From contig PAPJ01000048.1 of NCBI GenBank assembly GCA_002709045.1, forward strand, positions 1 through 64,000: DNA of 64,000 nucleotides. The letters run 5' to 3'. The position numbers were made by a program, and so were the translations under genes. The DNA is from Planctomycetaceae bacterium. Lineage in GTDB: Bacteria > Planctomycetota > Planctomycetia > Pirellulales > Pirellulaceae. Numbering within the stretch: the stretch's first letter is position 1; every line of letters begins with the position of its first letter. Below are positions 28,647-36,749 of the stretch, piece after piece. A model generated the notes under the pieces. The model ran no database searches. It was given only the letters and a program-made list of their open reading frames with translations, and was not told where the DNA came from.

Positions 28647-31600
28647 ATGAAAAACAGACTCCCCCTGATTGTTCTGCTCATTTATTGCCTGCATGGGACC
28701 GCCTCGATGGGTGTCGCTGCACCCAATGGCAATCGCTATACATACCTCACCGATCAAAACCCGTATTACGTACATCAGAAATTCGCTCGACTGATTACAC
28801 CTCAATGGGTTGGCGAGGAAAATGTTGATGCCGTCGTAATCCTTTCGATCGATGATATGCGAGACCCCGCCGCCTATGAAAACTACCTACGCCCAATCCT
28901 CAACCGCCTGCAGGAAATAGAAGGCCGCTCTCCGGTCAGCATCTTCACTAATTCCGTCAATCCACAGGATCCGCAATTACAATCCTGGATCAAAGAAGGA
29001 CTTAGCCTTGAGGTGCATACCATAGATCATCCATGTCCCTGTCTAAATGGCGGAGATTTTGCACGAGCTAAAAGCACGTACGACCGTTGCGTTGACCTGA
29101 TGGCATCGATCCCCAACAGTCAGGCCGTGGCATTTCGCATGCCCTGCTGTGATTCTCTTAACACCCCAAGTCCGCGATTTTGGTATGAGATCTTTGCTAA
29201 GACGACCAAAGCTGGAAATCATCTGGCTATCGACTCGTCTGTATTTAATGTGTTCACTTCTGATGATCCGGAGTTAGCGGATGAAATAACTAAGCGTGAA
29301 GACGGTACTTCACGATTCGGCCATTACATTCCCTTTGATTCTTTTGTGAACACCATTGAAAACTATCCGTACCCGTTTGTCCAAGCCGGCGTCTGCTGGC
29401 AGTTTCCCTGCGTGGTACCCAGCGACTGGGAAGCTCAAAACGTCCAACGCTCGAACAATCCCGACACTGTCCGCGATATGAAAATCGCTCTTGATGCAAC
29501 CGTTATCAAGAAAGGAGTCTTTCCCCTCGTCTTCCATCCTCACGGATGGATCCGTAACGACCAAATTGTGGAATTAATCAATCATGCACATTCAAAATAC
29601 GGTAAACGTGTAAAGTTTCTGACCTTCAAAGATTGTCTTGAACGAATTAACAAGCACTTACTGAAGGGAAGTTCACTACGCGCAAAAAATGGCCGTCACA
29701 ACGGCGTACGTTTACTTGACATCAATCATGATGGATATATGGATGTAATCATTGGAGACAACTCACAGCAGATAACACGGATTTATATACCGCAAGCCAG
29801 GACCTGGAGAGAAACACCGTTCCCGGCTCAGCTTATTAATTCGCACGCCCAATTCTTCTCGGTCGAGCAAGGTAACGCGACTGGGGTCTGGATCAACGAC
29901 GAACAAAATACAGGTGTCTGGATCAACCTGAATGGACGTTGGACTAAAGCAACCGACAGGATCAACAAATATACTGGCTGGAAAACCAGTCAAAACGGTG
30001 TTGATCAGGGGTTGCGGTTTCGCGACCTCAATAACGACGGGAACTCCGAACTGCTAACCAATGAGGGCCAGATTTTCGAGTGGAAAGCAGAGACCTGGCA
30101 GCCATTACAGTACGGACTTCCCTCTGGCGTACATTTTGTCACAAAAAACGGAACGGACAGCGGTATGCGTTTCGTTGATATCAATGAAGATGGCTTTGAT
30201 GATGTCCTACAGTCTAACAGCCAGGGCTACAGCCTTAATCTCTATGAGTCTGCCCAACGCGGGTGGGCAATTAGCGCTTTGGCGGGGACGCGTCCGGATG
30301 ATACCAAAATACCGATCATTGCTCTCGGTGGAACCAATAACGGAGCCTGGTTTAGTCGTAAGCATCTGTGGGTTCAAAATGAATTCACTCAAAATCTGCC
30401 CGCCTTAGTTGATCGTCGAAGCTTCAGTCAATTACTGGCCGATGTTCCGCCTCTTCCCAAATCGCCTGAAGATTCCCTTAACAGTATTAGGACGATCCCC
30501 GGACTGAAGGTGGAACTGGTTGCAGCCGAACCTTTAGTGATGGACCCCGTTGCGTTTGACTGGGGAACCGATGGACGTCTCTGGGTAGTTGAAATGGCTG
30601 ATTACCCTCTGGGGCTTGATGATCGGGGAAAGCCTGGAGGCCGCGTTAAATATCTGGAAGATACAAATGGTGACGGTAACTATGACAAGGCCACTCTGTT
30701 CGTTGACGAACTGGGATTTCCATCCGATGTAATGACATGGAAAAACGGCGTCTTAGTCACAGCCGCTCCAAATATTTGGTATTTCGAAGACAGTAATAAT
30801 GACGGTAAAGCTGATATCAAACGGATTTTGTTTGATGGATTTACCGAAGGCAATCAACAACATCGTGTGAACGGACTTCGTTGGGGACTCGATAACTGGA
30901 TTTATCTTGCCAACGGTGATAGTGATGGCATCGTTCACTCAATAAAGACTGGCGAGCGCATCAACATCGCCGGACGCGACTTAAAGCTGCGGCCAGACTC
31001 GGGCGAGATGATTGGCTTGTCCGGTGAAACCCAACACGGCCGGAATCGTGATGACTGGGGAAACTGGTGGGGAGCCAATAATTCCAATCCCATGTTTCAA
31101 TATGTCATCACAGACCATTATCATGCACGCAATCCGCACGTAGCCCCGCCAGGCAGTCGTCACGCGGTGGCAACACTGCAAAACTCACCACTTTATCCAA
31201 TTAGTCGAATCATGAGTCACTGGGAAGGCTATCGACCGCCAGCTCCCGGGCAACCGAGTCGCTTTACCTCAGCCTGTAGCACCATGATGTATCGGGACGA
31301 TTTACTAGGATCGGACCTGCATACTTCCATGCTTGTCAGCGAACCTGTACATAATCTAATTCACCGACGAAAGATTCATATGGATGGTCTGCTTATGCGA
31401 TCGAGCAAACCTGAAGCTGAAGATGGTTCTGAATTCCTGCGTAGCAGTGACAGCTGGTTTCGACCAACTACAATTCGGACAGGACCGGATGGCGGTATAT
31501 ATTTTGCTGATATTTACCGGATTGTTATCGAACATCCTCAATGGATTGATGACCAAAGGGAAATGGAACTCGACTTACGTGAAGGGGCCGACCGGGGACG

Positions 31601-33734
31601 AATCTACCGAATAATTCGTGAAGACAAAGCTCTTCAGCCATACTCGTTCCCCGCCCCAGATGACCACCAACAATTCGTCATGGACCTGACGAGTAGAAAC
31701 GGTTGGGTTCGGGATTACGCTCACATGCAACTCGTCTGGGGTAAAAAAGATGCAGCTACAAACAAAGCCCTTGAAAATATCATTACTGAAAACAACTCTC
31801 CACTTGCCCGACTGCATGCTCTAAGTGCACTTTCAGGCAGGGACTCGTTAAGTAGCCTGGTCTTACAAAAGGCACTCAATGATAAGCATCCTGAAGTACG
31901 TCGTTTAGCCGTTCGACTCTCGGAAAACTTCGCCAAAGATACCACTGCTTTAGAAATATCCAACGCTTTATGTCACTTGTCCAAAACAGAACAGACACCC
32001 CAGGTTCTTCTTCAACTGGCGTATTCGCTAGGTGAATTCAATACGCCCGGTATCGCCTCAGGGCTGGCAAACATTCTGCAGCGATATACGACAAACCCAT
32101 ACATCATTGGCGCCGCTCTAAGCTCTACATCATCGCTATCAACGGATGTACTTCGCCACTATCAGGATCTTGCCAAAGCAACTCCGAACACAGCAATTCT
32201 CGAGGCTCTACTGGCAACCTCCTTGGCCGCTGATGATCAACAATCCATCAGCCAACTCGCAAAACAACTGCTTTCATCCACCGCCGATACAGCTCAGTCC
32301 TGGCATTTTTCTGCTCTCAACAGTATCCAGCGTTTACTTGAACAACGTGATACAAATCTTCGCCAGTTGCTGAGTACCCCCGCACAGCAGGAACTCCTGG
32401 TTCAATTCTTATCCCAAGCCCGCATGCTTTCCGACAACGAGAATCAATCAACAACCACAAGGGTCGCTGCTTTAGAGTTTCTTCTCACTAATAGTGGTAC
32501 GTTTGACATAAATTATCTAAGATCTTTACTCACAACTCAGACGCCGGGAGAACTGCAGAGGGCAGCTGTTAATTTCATTAACACCCACGCTTCGGCCGAA
32601 CTCACCCGATCACTGGTAGATCAATGGGAATTTATCGATCCACTTGTCAGTGACCGACTGATCACTATATTAATTCAACAGCCGGATGCTACCGCCAAAT
32701 TATTAGAAGCAATCACATCAAAAAAACTTAAACTGCAGGATTTTAATGCAACACATCGGCAAACACTGTTAGCCCATCCCAATGACATCTTACGTCGGCA
32801 AGCACTGACACTATTCGGAATGACATCTAATAACGAGCGACAGCTATTGATTAAAGAGTACCTGGCTGTGACGCTAAAAAATGGCGGGGACACTATTCGT
32901 GGACAACAACTATTTACCAAAACCTGCAGTGCCTGCCACCGGTTAAATAATATTGGTGTCTCGGTGGGCCCCAATCTCCATGGTCTGAAAAACAAATCAT
33001 CCGAGTTTCTCACAACCCATATCCTCGATCCTAACAAAGCGGTCGAAGACAAATTCAGAAATTACGCCGTCTTAACAACACGCGGCACTATTATCACCGG
33101 TCTGATCACTGAAGAGACTGCAGTTAGCCTTACCATCACAGCTGCCAAAGGTGAGGCTACTACTATTCTTAGGAAGGAAATTGAAGAGGAAGGATTAAGA
33201 AGAACAGGCCAGTCAATGATGCCCGTTGGTCTTGAAAAATTCCTAAGTCCGGAAGGGATGAGTGATGTGATTGCATTTATTCAGGAGAACCAAACGCCAC
33301 CCAAGTCTTTTGCCGGAAACATGCCGAAACTCGTCCAATTGCGTGATGGAAAGTATTCATTACCGGCAAGTCAGGCTGCTATTTACGGGGAGACAGCTGT
33401 TTTTGAAAGCCGATACGGTAATATTGGTTTCTGGGCAAGCGAAAATGATCGTGCCCTCTGGACAATCAACATTCAAAAAGCGGGGAGTTATAACGTCATA
33501 CTCGACTGGGCCGCCCCACAGAATACCGCGGGCAATAAGTTTGAGTTGCAGGTAGGTGACACCGGGTTCGCTGGGATTATCAAAGCCACGGATTCGTGGG
33601 ATGATTATCGCCAGAACAAGATCGGAACAATTAATCTTACCGCTGGCAACACGCAACTCGTGTTTTCTTCAGCCGGCCCCTTAAACGGTTTTCTGCTGGA
33701 TCTCCGAGCAATTACGCTTATTCCGGCAGAGTAG
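28647..33734 (+). CDS. Polysaccharide deacetylase + FG-GAP + PVC propeller + HEAT + cytochrome c + CBM-like fusion
   Basis: The protein has 1695 residues. A signal peptide (LPLIVLLIYCLHGTASM) is followed by a NodB-like deacetylase domain (about 55-340) with the catalytic pair IDD (Asp69/70), the metal motif HTIDH (His124, His128) and RMP near 164; all key residues are present. Three FG-GAP-like repeats (INHDGYMDV, LNNDGNSEL, INEDGFDDV) span about 350-560. A PVC-type propeller lies at about 615-1010 and HEAT-like helices at about 1010-1400. A cytochrome c domain with CSACH is at residue 1427, and a CBM6/35-like sandwich closes the chain (about 1560-1695). I chose ATG 28647, with AGAGAG upstream, over GTG 28626. 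It probably acts on acetylated polymers and transfers electrons outside the cytoplasm. Confidence 0.85.
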   Translation: MKNRLPLIVLLIYCLHGTASMGVAAPNGNRYTYLTDQNPYYVHQKFARLITPQWVGEENVDAVVILSIDDMRDPAAYENYLRPILNRLQEIEGRSPVSIFTNSVNPQDPQLQSWIKEGLSLEVHTIDHPCPCLNGGDFARAKSTYDRCVDLMASIPNSQAVAFRMPCCDSLNTPSPRFWYEIFAKTTKAGNHLAIDSSVFNVFTSDDPELADEITKREDGTSRFGHYIPFDSFVNTIENYPYPFVQAGVCWQFPCVVPSDWEAQNVQRSNNPDTVRDMKIALDATVIKKGVFPLVFHPHGWIRNDQIVELINHAHSKYGKRVKFLTFKDCLERINKHLLKGSSLRAKNGRHNGVRLLDINHDGYMDVIIGDNSQQITRIYIPQARTWRETPFPAQLINSHAQFFSVEQGNATGVWINDEQNTGVWINLNGRWTKATDRINKYTGWKTSQNGVDQGLRFRDLNNDGNSELLTNEGQIFEWKAETWQPLQYGLPSGVHFVTKNGTDSGMRFVDINEDGFDDVLQSNSQGYSLNLYESAQRGWAISALAGTRPDDTKIPIIALGGTNNGAWFSRKHLWVQNEFTQNLPALVDRRSFSQLLADVPPLPKSPEDSLNSIRTIPGLKVELVAAEPLVMDPVAFDWGTDGRLWVVEMADYPLGLDDRGKPGGRVKYLEDTNGDGNYDKATLFVDELGFPSDVMTWKNGVLVTAAPNIWYFEDSNNDGKADIKRILFDGFTEGNQQHRVNGLRWGLDNWIYLANGDSDGIVHSIKTGERINIAGRDLKLRPDSGEMIGLSGETQHGRNRDDWGNWWGANNSNPMFQYVITDHYHARNPHVAPPGSRHAVATLQNSPLYPISRIMSHWEGYRPPAPGQPSRFTSACSTMMYRDDLLGSDLHTSMLVSEPVHNLIHRRKIHMDGLLMRSSKPEAEDGSEFLRSSDSWFRPTTIRTGPDGGIYFADIYRIVIEHPQWIDDQREMELDLREGADRGRIYRIIREDKALQPYSFPAPDDHQQFVMDLTSRNGWVRDYAHMQLVWGKKDAATNKALENIITENNSPLARLHALSALSGRDSLSSLVLQKALNDKHPEVRRLAVRLSENFAKDTTALEISNALCHLSKTEQTPQVLLQLAYSLGEFNTPGIASGLANILQRYTTNPYIIGAALSSTSSLSTDVLRHYQDLAKATPNTAILEALLATSLAADDQQSISQLAKQLLSSTADTAQSWHFSALNSIQRLLEQRDTNLRQLLSTPAQQELLVQFLSQARMLSDNENQSTTTRVAALEFLLTNSGTFDINYLRSLLTTQTPGELQRAAVNFINTHASAELTRSLVDQWEFIDPLVSDRLITILIQQPDATAKLLEAITSKKLKLQDFNATHRQTLLAHPNDILRRQALTLFGMTSNNERQLLIKEYLAVTLKNGGDTIRGQQLFTKTCSACHRLNNIGVSVGPNLHGLKNKSSEFLTTHILDPNKAVEDKFRNYAVLTTRGTIITGLITEETAVSLTITAAKGEATTILRKEIEEEGLRRTGQSMMPVGLEKFLSPEGMSDVIAFIQENQTPPKSFAGNMPKLVQLRDGKYSLPASQAAIYGETAVFESRYGNIGFWASENDRALWTINIQKAGSYNVILDWAAPQNTAGNKFELQVGDTGFAGIIKATDSWDDYRQNKIGTINLTAGNTQLVFSSAGPLNGFLLDLRAITLIPAE

Positions 33735-33747
33735 CTGTCTCTTATTT

Positions 33748-34512
33748 TCAGAGATGATCGATGTATTCCGATCCGGTCGGCTGAGCCAATAGTTTTTTTA
33801 CACTTGTGGTCAGTGCTTCGACTATACCTGTAAACAACCGCTCCCCTTTTTCTGCTGATGCTAAATCCGGACGTCCGGTACACCCTTCAGCGGTACGTTG
33901 TCGCAAGTCCCGACTAATATAAACTCCATCCAGATTATCGGTAATCAATTCACCCGCATCCTTCAACAAGTCATATTTCACCAGTTTGGGATGCAAATAC
34001 ATCAGCATAGAAGTTTCGAATTCACATGCATGTCCAACAAACTTATGATTTCCTTCCAGCGTTTGCTGAAGAACTTCACTGGCAACGTCCCAGTAACAGG
34101 CGGCTGTTAGCAACCGGTCAACATATTCATTTTGGATTCGTCGCAAAGCAACCCGCATAGGATCTATATTACCGCCGTGTCCGTTAAGTATAAGAATTCG
34201 ACGAAAGCCGTCGTTCAACACGCTGCGTGCCATACCCATCAATGTCTCGACATAAACATCCAGCGGCGCATCTAATGTGGCACCAATCCTAAGATGATGT
34301 GCGCTAGCACCCAACCATTGAGTTGGTGCCAACAAGACATTATCGGGGAGCACCTGTTCCAACGCTTCAGCAACGCCGGTACAGAGAAAGTTGTCTGTAC
34401 CTGTCGGCATATGTGGTCCATGCTGTTCGACGGCAGCAACCGGTAAAACGACGAGAACGTCTTCACGGTCAACTTCCTTAATCTCAAAGGCTGTCATCTC
34501 CTGAAATTTCAT
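33748..34512 (-). CDS. Creatininase family amidohydrolase
   Basis: The protein has 254 residues, the normal size for the creatinine amidohydrolase family. Visible metal-site motifs are VEQHGPHMPTGTD near residue 28, NGHGGN near 109 and GHACEFETS near 160, giving the Glu, His and Asp ligands of a dinuclear site. There is no signal peptide, so it is cytoplasmic. Family members hydrolyse cyclic or linear amides (creatinine, formamides, mycofactocin precursor); the substrate here is unknown. GAGAGA lies just before the ATG. It is convergent with the large fusion gene, 13 bases apart, and followed by no related gene. Confidence 0.88.
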   Translation of the reverse strand: MKFQEMTAFEIKEVDREDVLVVLPVAAVEQHGPHMPTGTDNFLCTGVAEALEQVLPDNVLLAPTQWLGASAHHLRIGATLDAPLDVYVETLMGMARSVLNDGFRRILILNGHGGNIDPMRVALRRIQNEYVDRLLTAACYWDVASEVLQQTLEGNHKFVGHACEFETSMLMYLHPKLVKYDLLKDAGELITDNLDGVYISRDLRQRTAEGCTGRPDLASAEKGERLFTGIVEALTTSVKKLLAQPTGSEYIDHL

Positions 34513-34777
34513 TTTGAATCTCTCTGTCTACGGAGTACACGATATGGTAATAGGCAAATTCAATTAGTTTGTCCGGGAAAAAAGAATATGTCCGTTGCCC
34601 TCAAAGCAACCGCAGGAATTGCCCTCGAGTATGGCGTTATAAAGAAGTCGTCACGATGCTGATTTAGTGCGGAGCAAGCTCGCATAAAAACAATAAACAC
34701 TGAATCGGCCATAACGGTAATGATTTCGGGAACGTGCATCTGCTCAATATAACCAATGCGACGATCGACAGGGCTTC

Positions 34778-34945
34778 TTAGTCAAGTGGAACACAGACTA
34801 ACTTCATTGCTTTACACAGACGCTTCTTACATTCGGCGAGACGACCACATTTACGACATTCATGCGTGGCATTTAAAGACGCCATAAATGAGGCCTTTTT
34901 CGATCGCTTTTTGAACTTCTTAGATTTACAGTAGACTTTGCTCAT
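34778..34945 (-). CDS. Small Lys- and Cys-rich protein with a zinc-ribbon-like motif
   Basis: The predicted protein has 55 residues. The N-terminal half is very basic (KSKKFKKRSKKASF); the C-terminal half has a Cys pattern C-x2-C-x5-C-x4-C (ECRKCGRLAECKKRLC). This order is not what a random frame gives, so I believe it is real. I chose the ATG at 34945; an ATG at 34966 and a TTG at 34975 are also in frame. The gene stands alone between the creatininase gene and a divergent secreted-protein gene. Nucleic acid or metal binding is plausible, but I do not recognise the family. Confidence 0.55.
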   Translation of the reverse strand: MSKVYCKSKKFKKRSKKASFMASLNATHECRKCGRLAECKKRLCKAMKLVCVPLD

Positions 34946-34986
34946 CGCTAACTCTGCCAAATACATTTTACTCAATCCTACTTATT

Positions 34987-35005
34987 GCAATTGAGTCTCA
35001 TTATC
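34987..35005 (-). promoter_or_regulatory. Fur-box-like sequence upstream of the small Cys-rich gene
   Basis: Read on the minus strand, this 19-base stretch begins GATAATGA and matches the classical E. coli Fur consensus at 14 of 19 positions by my hand alignment. It lies about 40 bases before the small gene and 200 before the divergent gene at 35207. Planctomycete regulators may use other sites, so this is weak. Confidence 0.25.
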
Positions 35006-35206
35006 TTGGTGTAAAAAATTTAAACCGTCAAGCTTATCAATCTTAAAGGGCTATTTTGGGAGTCTTAAACGGGTCTATAGACTAACTGTGTTTTTACTGA
35101 TTACTAAGCAATATCAGTATTTTCTGAGCTGTTTGGTTGTCATGAACTTATAAAAGGTAAAATCATATAGTTCTTACATTGGTCAACAAATCCAGCGAGT
35201 TTCGCC

Positions 35207-36739
35207 ATGTCAGATTTTGTAAAGCTTCTACTTACTGTCTTGTTCGTCCTCTATTCAGGTCAACCATGTTATTCAGAAGGAGCGGACGTTGCACTGGTAG
35301 TGGAAATCGATTTTGGAGAAGATCGCGGCCAACCTTTTGGTAATCTTTTTGAGTTGGTCAACCCTGCCGGTGAAGTTGTTGGTGGCGCCGGATTCCTCGA
35401 CGTTTACAACACTCGTTTTCGCAATGACCGATATAAGGTCCAGTTCTATGTCAAACCGACGAAACACGTAGCACCAACAATCGCCAGATATCCGGTTCCT
35501 GCCAGACATACTGGCCTTTTCATTTTCGACATCGATAATACGGTCTACGGATGGGCAGGTAACCAAAGTACCTATGAATGGGATATCAGCAAGCAGCAAT
35601 GGTTACCATCAATTCGTTATGCCCAAAAAAACCAACCTAGTGGTTATGGCGGCATGCGGCTCAGCGATGGTCATCTTAACTTTAGTACTGCAGGAGTCTT
35701 TTATAACGATGCTTTGGCCATCGCCCTTCCTAAAACTGGGCGTTGTTACAATTACTATTATGCCGAAGGGCATATTTTCTTTTTTCATGTCGATCAAATC
35801 GATAACAAATTCACAACACGCATCTATGCGGTGAAATGGAAACCGGGCGATCCTCCAGTCCAGGACATAGCCAGTGCAGTTTCAACCACCTGTCGCTATC
35901 CCCGCACTACACCATTTTCCTGGGGGCAACACAAAGGCCGTGTCATCACCGTGGGGAATTATGGTGGAATCTACACTTATGTCGACGGTAAATGGATTGA
36001 GGAGCTGGAAGGTTCGGACAAATATAGTTATCAGGTTTACTCTCATATGCACTACAACGGTGTAAGCTACATGGCTCAATACCCAACCGGAAATTTATTC
36101 GCTTATGACCGGGGCGTACCGATTCATATTAAAGGCTGGCCTCCTAAGTTAGCTGAAGTCTCCGCTAGTGCCAGGGAAGCCATGTCGATGGGAATCTATG
36201 GTGGTGACATGTATGTCGGTGTCTGGCCGTGGGCAGAATTATGGCGAATAGATGCCAAGCAAAGGAATTGGAACTATATAACCAGAGGCTTTACTCATCC
36301 GAAGCTGACTAACAAGCAGGTTCATCCTTATGAAGCCGAAGCAAATCAGCAGGGTCTGGTGCTTAACCATTGGGGTCAGCGAATCACTTCTCTGGTCCCT
36401 CTTGGAAGCGATCTTTACATGGGCACTTCCTCTAAAGGCCTTGATAACTGGACAGCAGATCGCGACTTCCTTCCCAGGGAGCAAGCAGATCAATATGGTG
36501 CTCTGCTTAAACTCACACTACCTGGCACGATTACTGCTTCGGTTAAATGGAGTGACAAGCCAATCCGTTTACATTTCCATGTCTTTCCAGATCGAATTGA
36601 AATTCGGCATAAACAACTCCGTCTGGGATTGTCTAAAATAGATCAAACGACATATGATTCAATTTCAGTTGCTGCTCCACGCATCGGGACAGGGGTATTC
36701 GGCCCAACTGACCTGAAGTCAGTACGTCTAGTCGATTAA
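35207..36739 (+). CDS. Secreted propeller-like protein of unknown function
   Basis: The protein has 510 residues. A signal peptide (VKLLLTVLFVLYSG up to CYSEG) precedes a chain rich in beta strands with repeated short elements, each with aromatic residues and Gly-Asp turns, such as IFDIDNTVYGW, WGQHKGRVITVGNYGG, SMGIYGGDMYVGVW and LVPLGSDLYMGTSS. This pattern suggests a beta-propeller of about six or seven blades. I do not recognise a named family, and no catalytic motif is visible. It starts the run 35207-40605: the cytochrome-like gene begins 10 bases after its stop. A sugar- or polymer-binding role next to a cytochrome/DUF1552 pair is possible but inferred. Confidence 0.75.
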   Translation: MSDFVKLLLTVLFVLYSGQPCYSEGADVALVVEIDFGEDRGQPFGNLFELVNPAGEVVGGAGFLDVYNTRFRNDRYKVQFYVKPTKHVAPTIARYPVPARHTGLFIFDIDNTVYGWAGNQSTYEWDISKQQWLPSIRYAQKNQPSGYGGMRLSDGHLNFSTAGVFYNDALAIALPKTGRCYNYYYAEGHIFFFHVDQIDNKFTTRIYAVKWKPGDPPVQDIASAVSTTCRYPRTTPFSWGQHKGRVITVGNYGGIYTYVDGKWIEELEGSDKYSYQVYSHMHYNGVSYMAQYPTGNLFAYDRGVPIHIKGWPPKLAEVSASAREAMSMGIYGGDMYVGVWPWAELWRIDAKQRNWNYITRGFTHPKLTNKQVHPYEAEANQQGLVLNHWGQRITSLVPLGSDLYMGTSSKGLDNWTADRDFLPREQADQYGALLKLTLPGTITASVKWSDKPIRLHFHVFPDRIEIRHKQLRLGLSKIDQTTYDSISVAAPRIGTGVFGPTDLKSVRLVD

Positions 36740-36749
36740 TACTTAAGTA

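Noticed and set aside
33738..33754. Short hairpin TCTCT/AGAGA at the convergent end with the creatininase gene
   Set aside because: The stem has only five pairs and no T-run, too weak to call a terminator.
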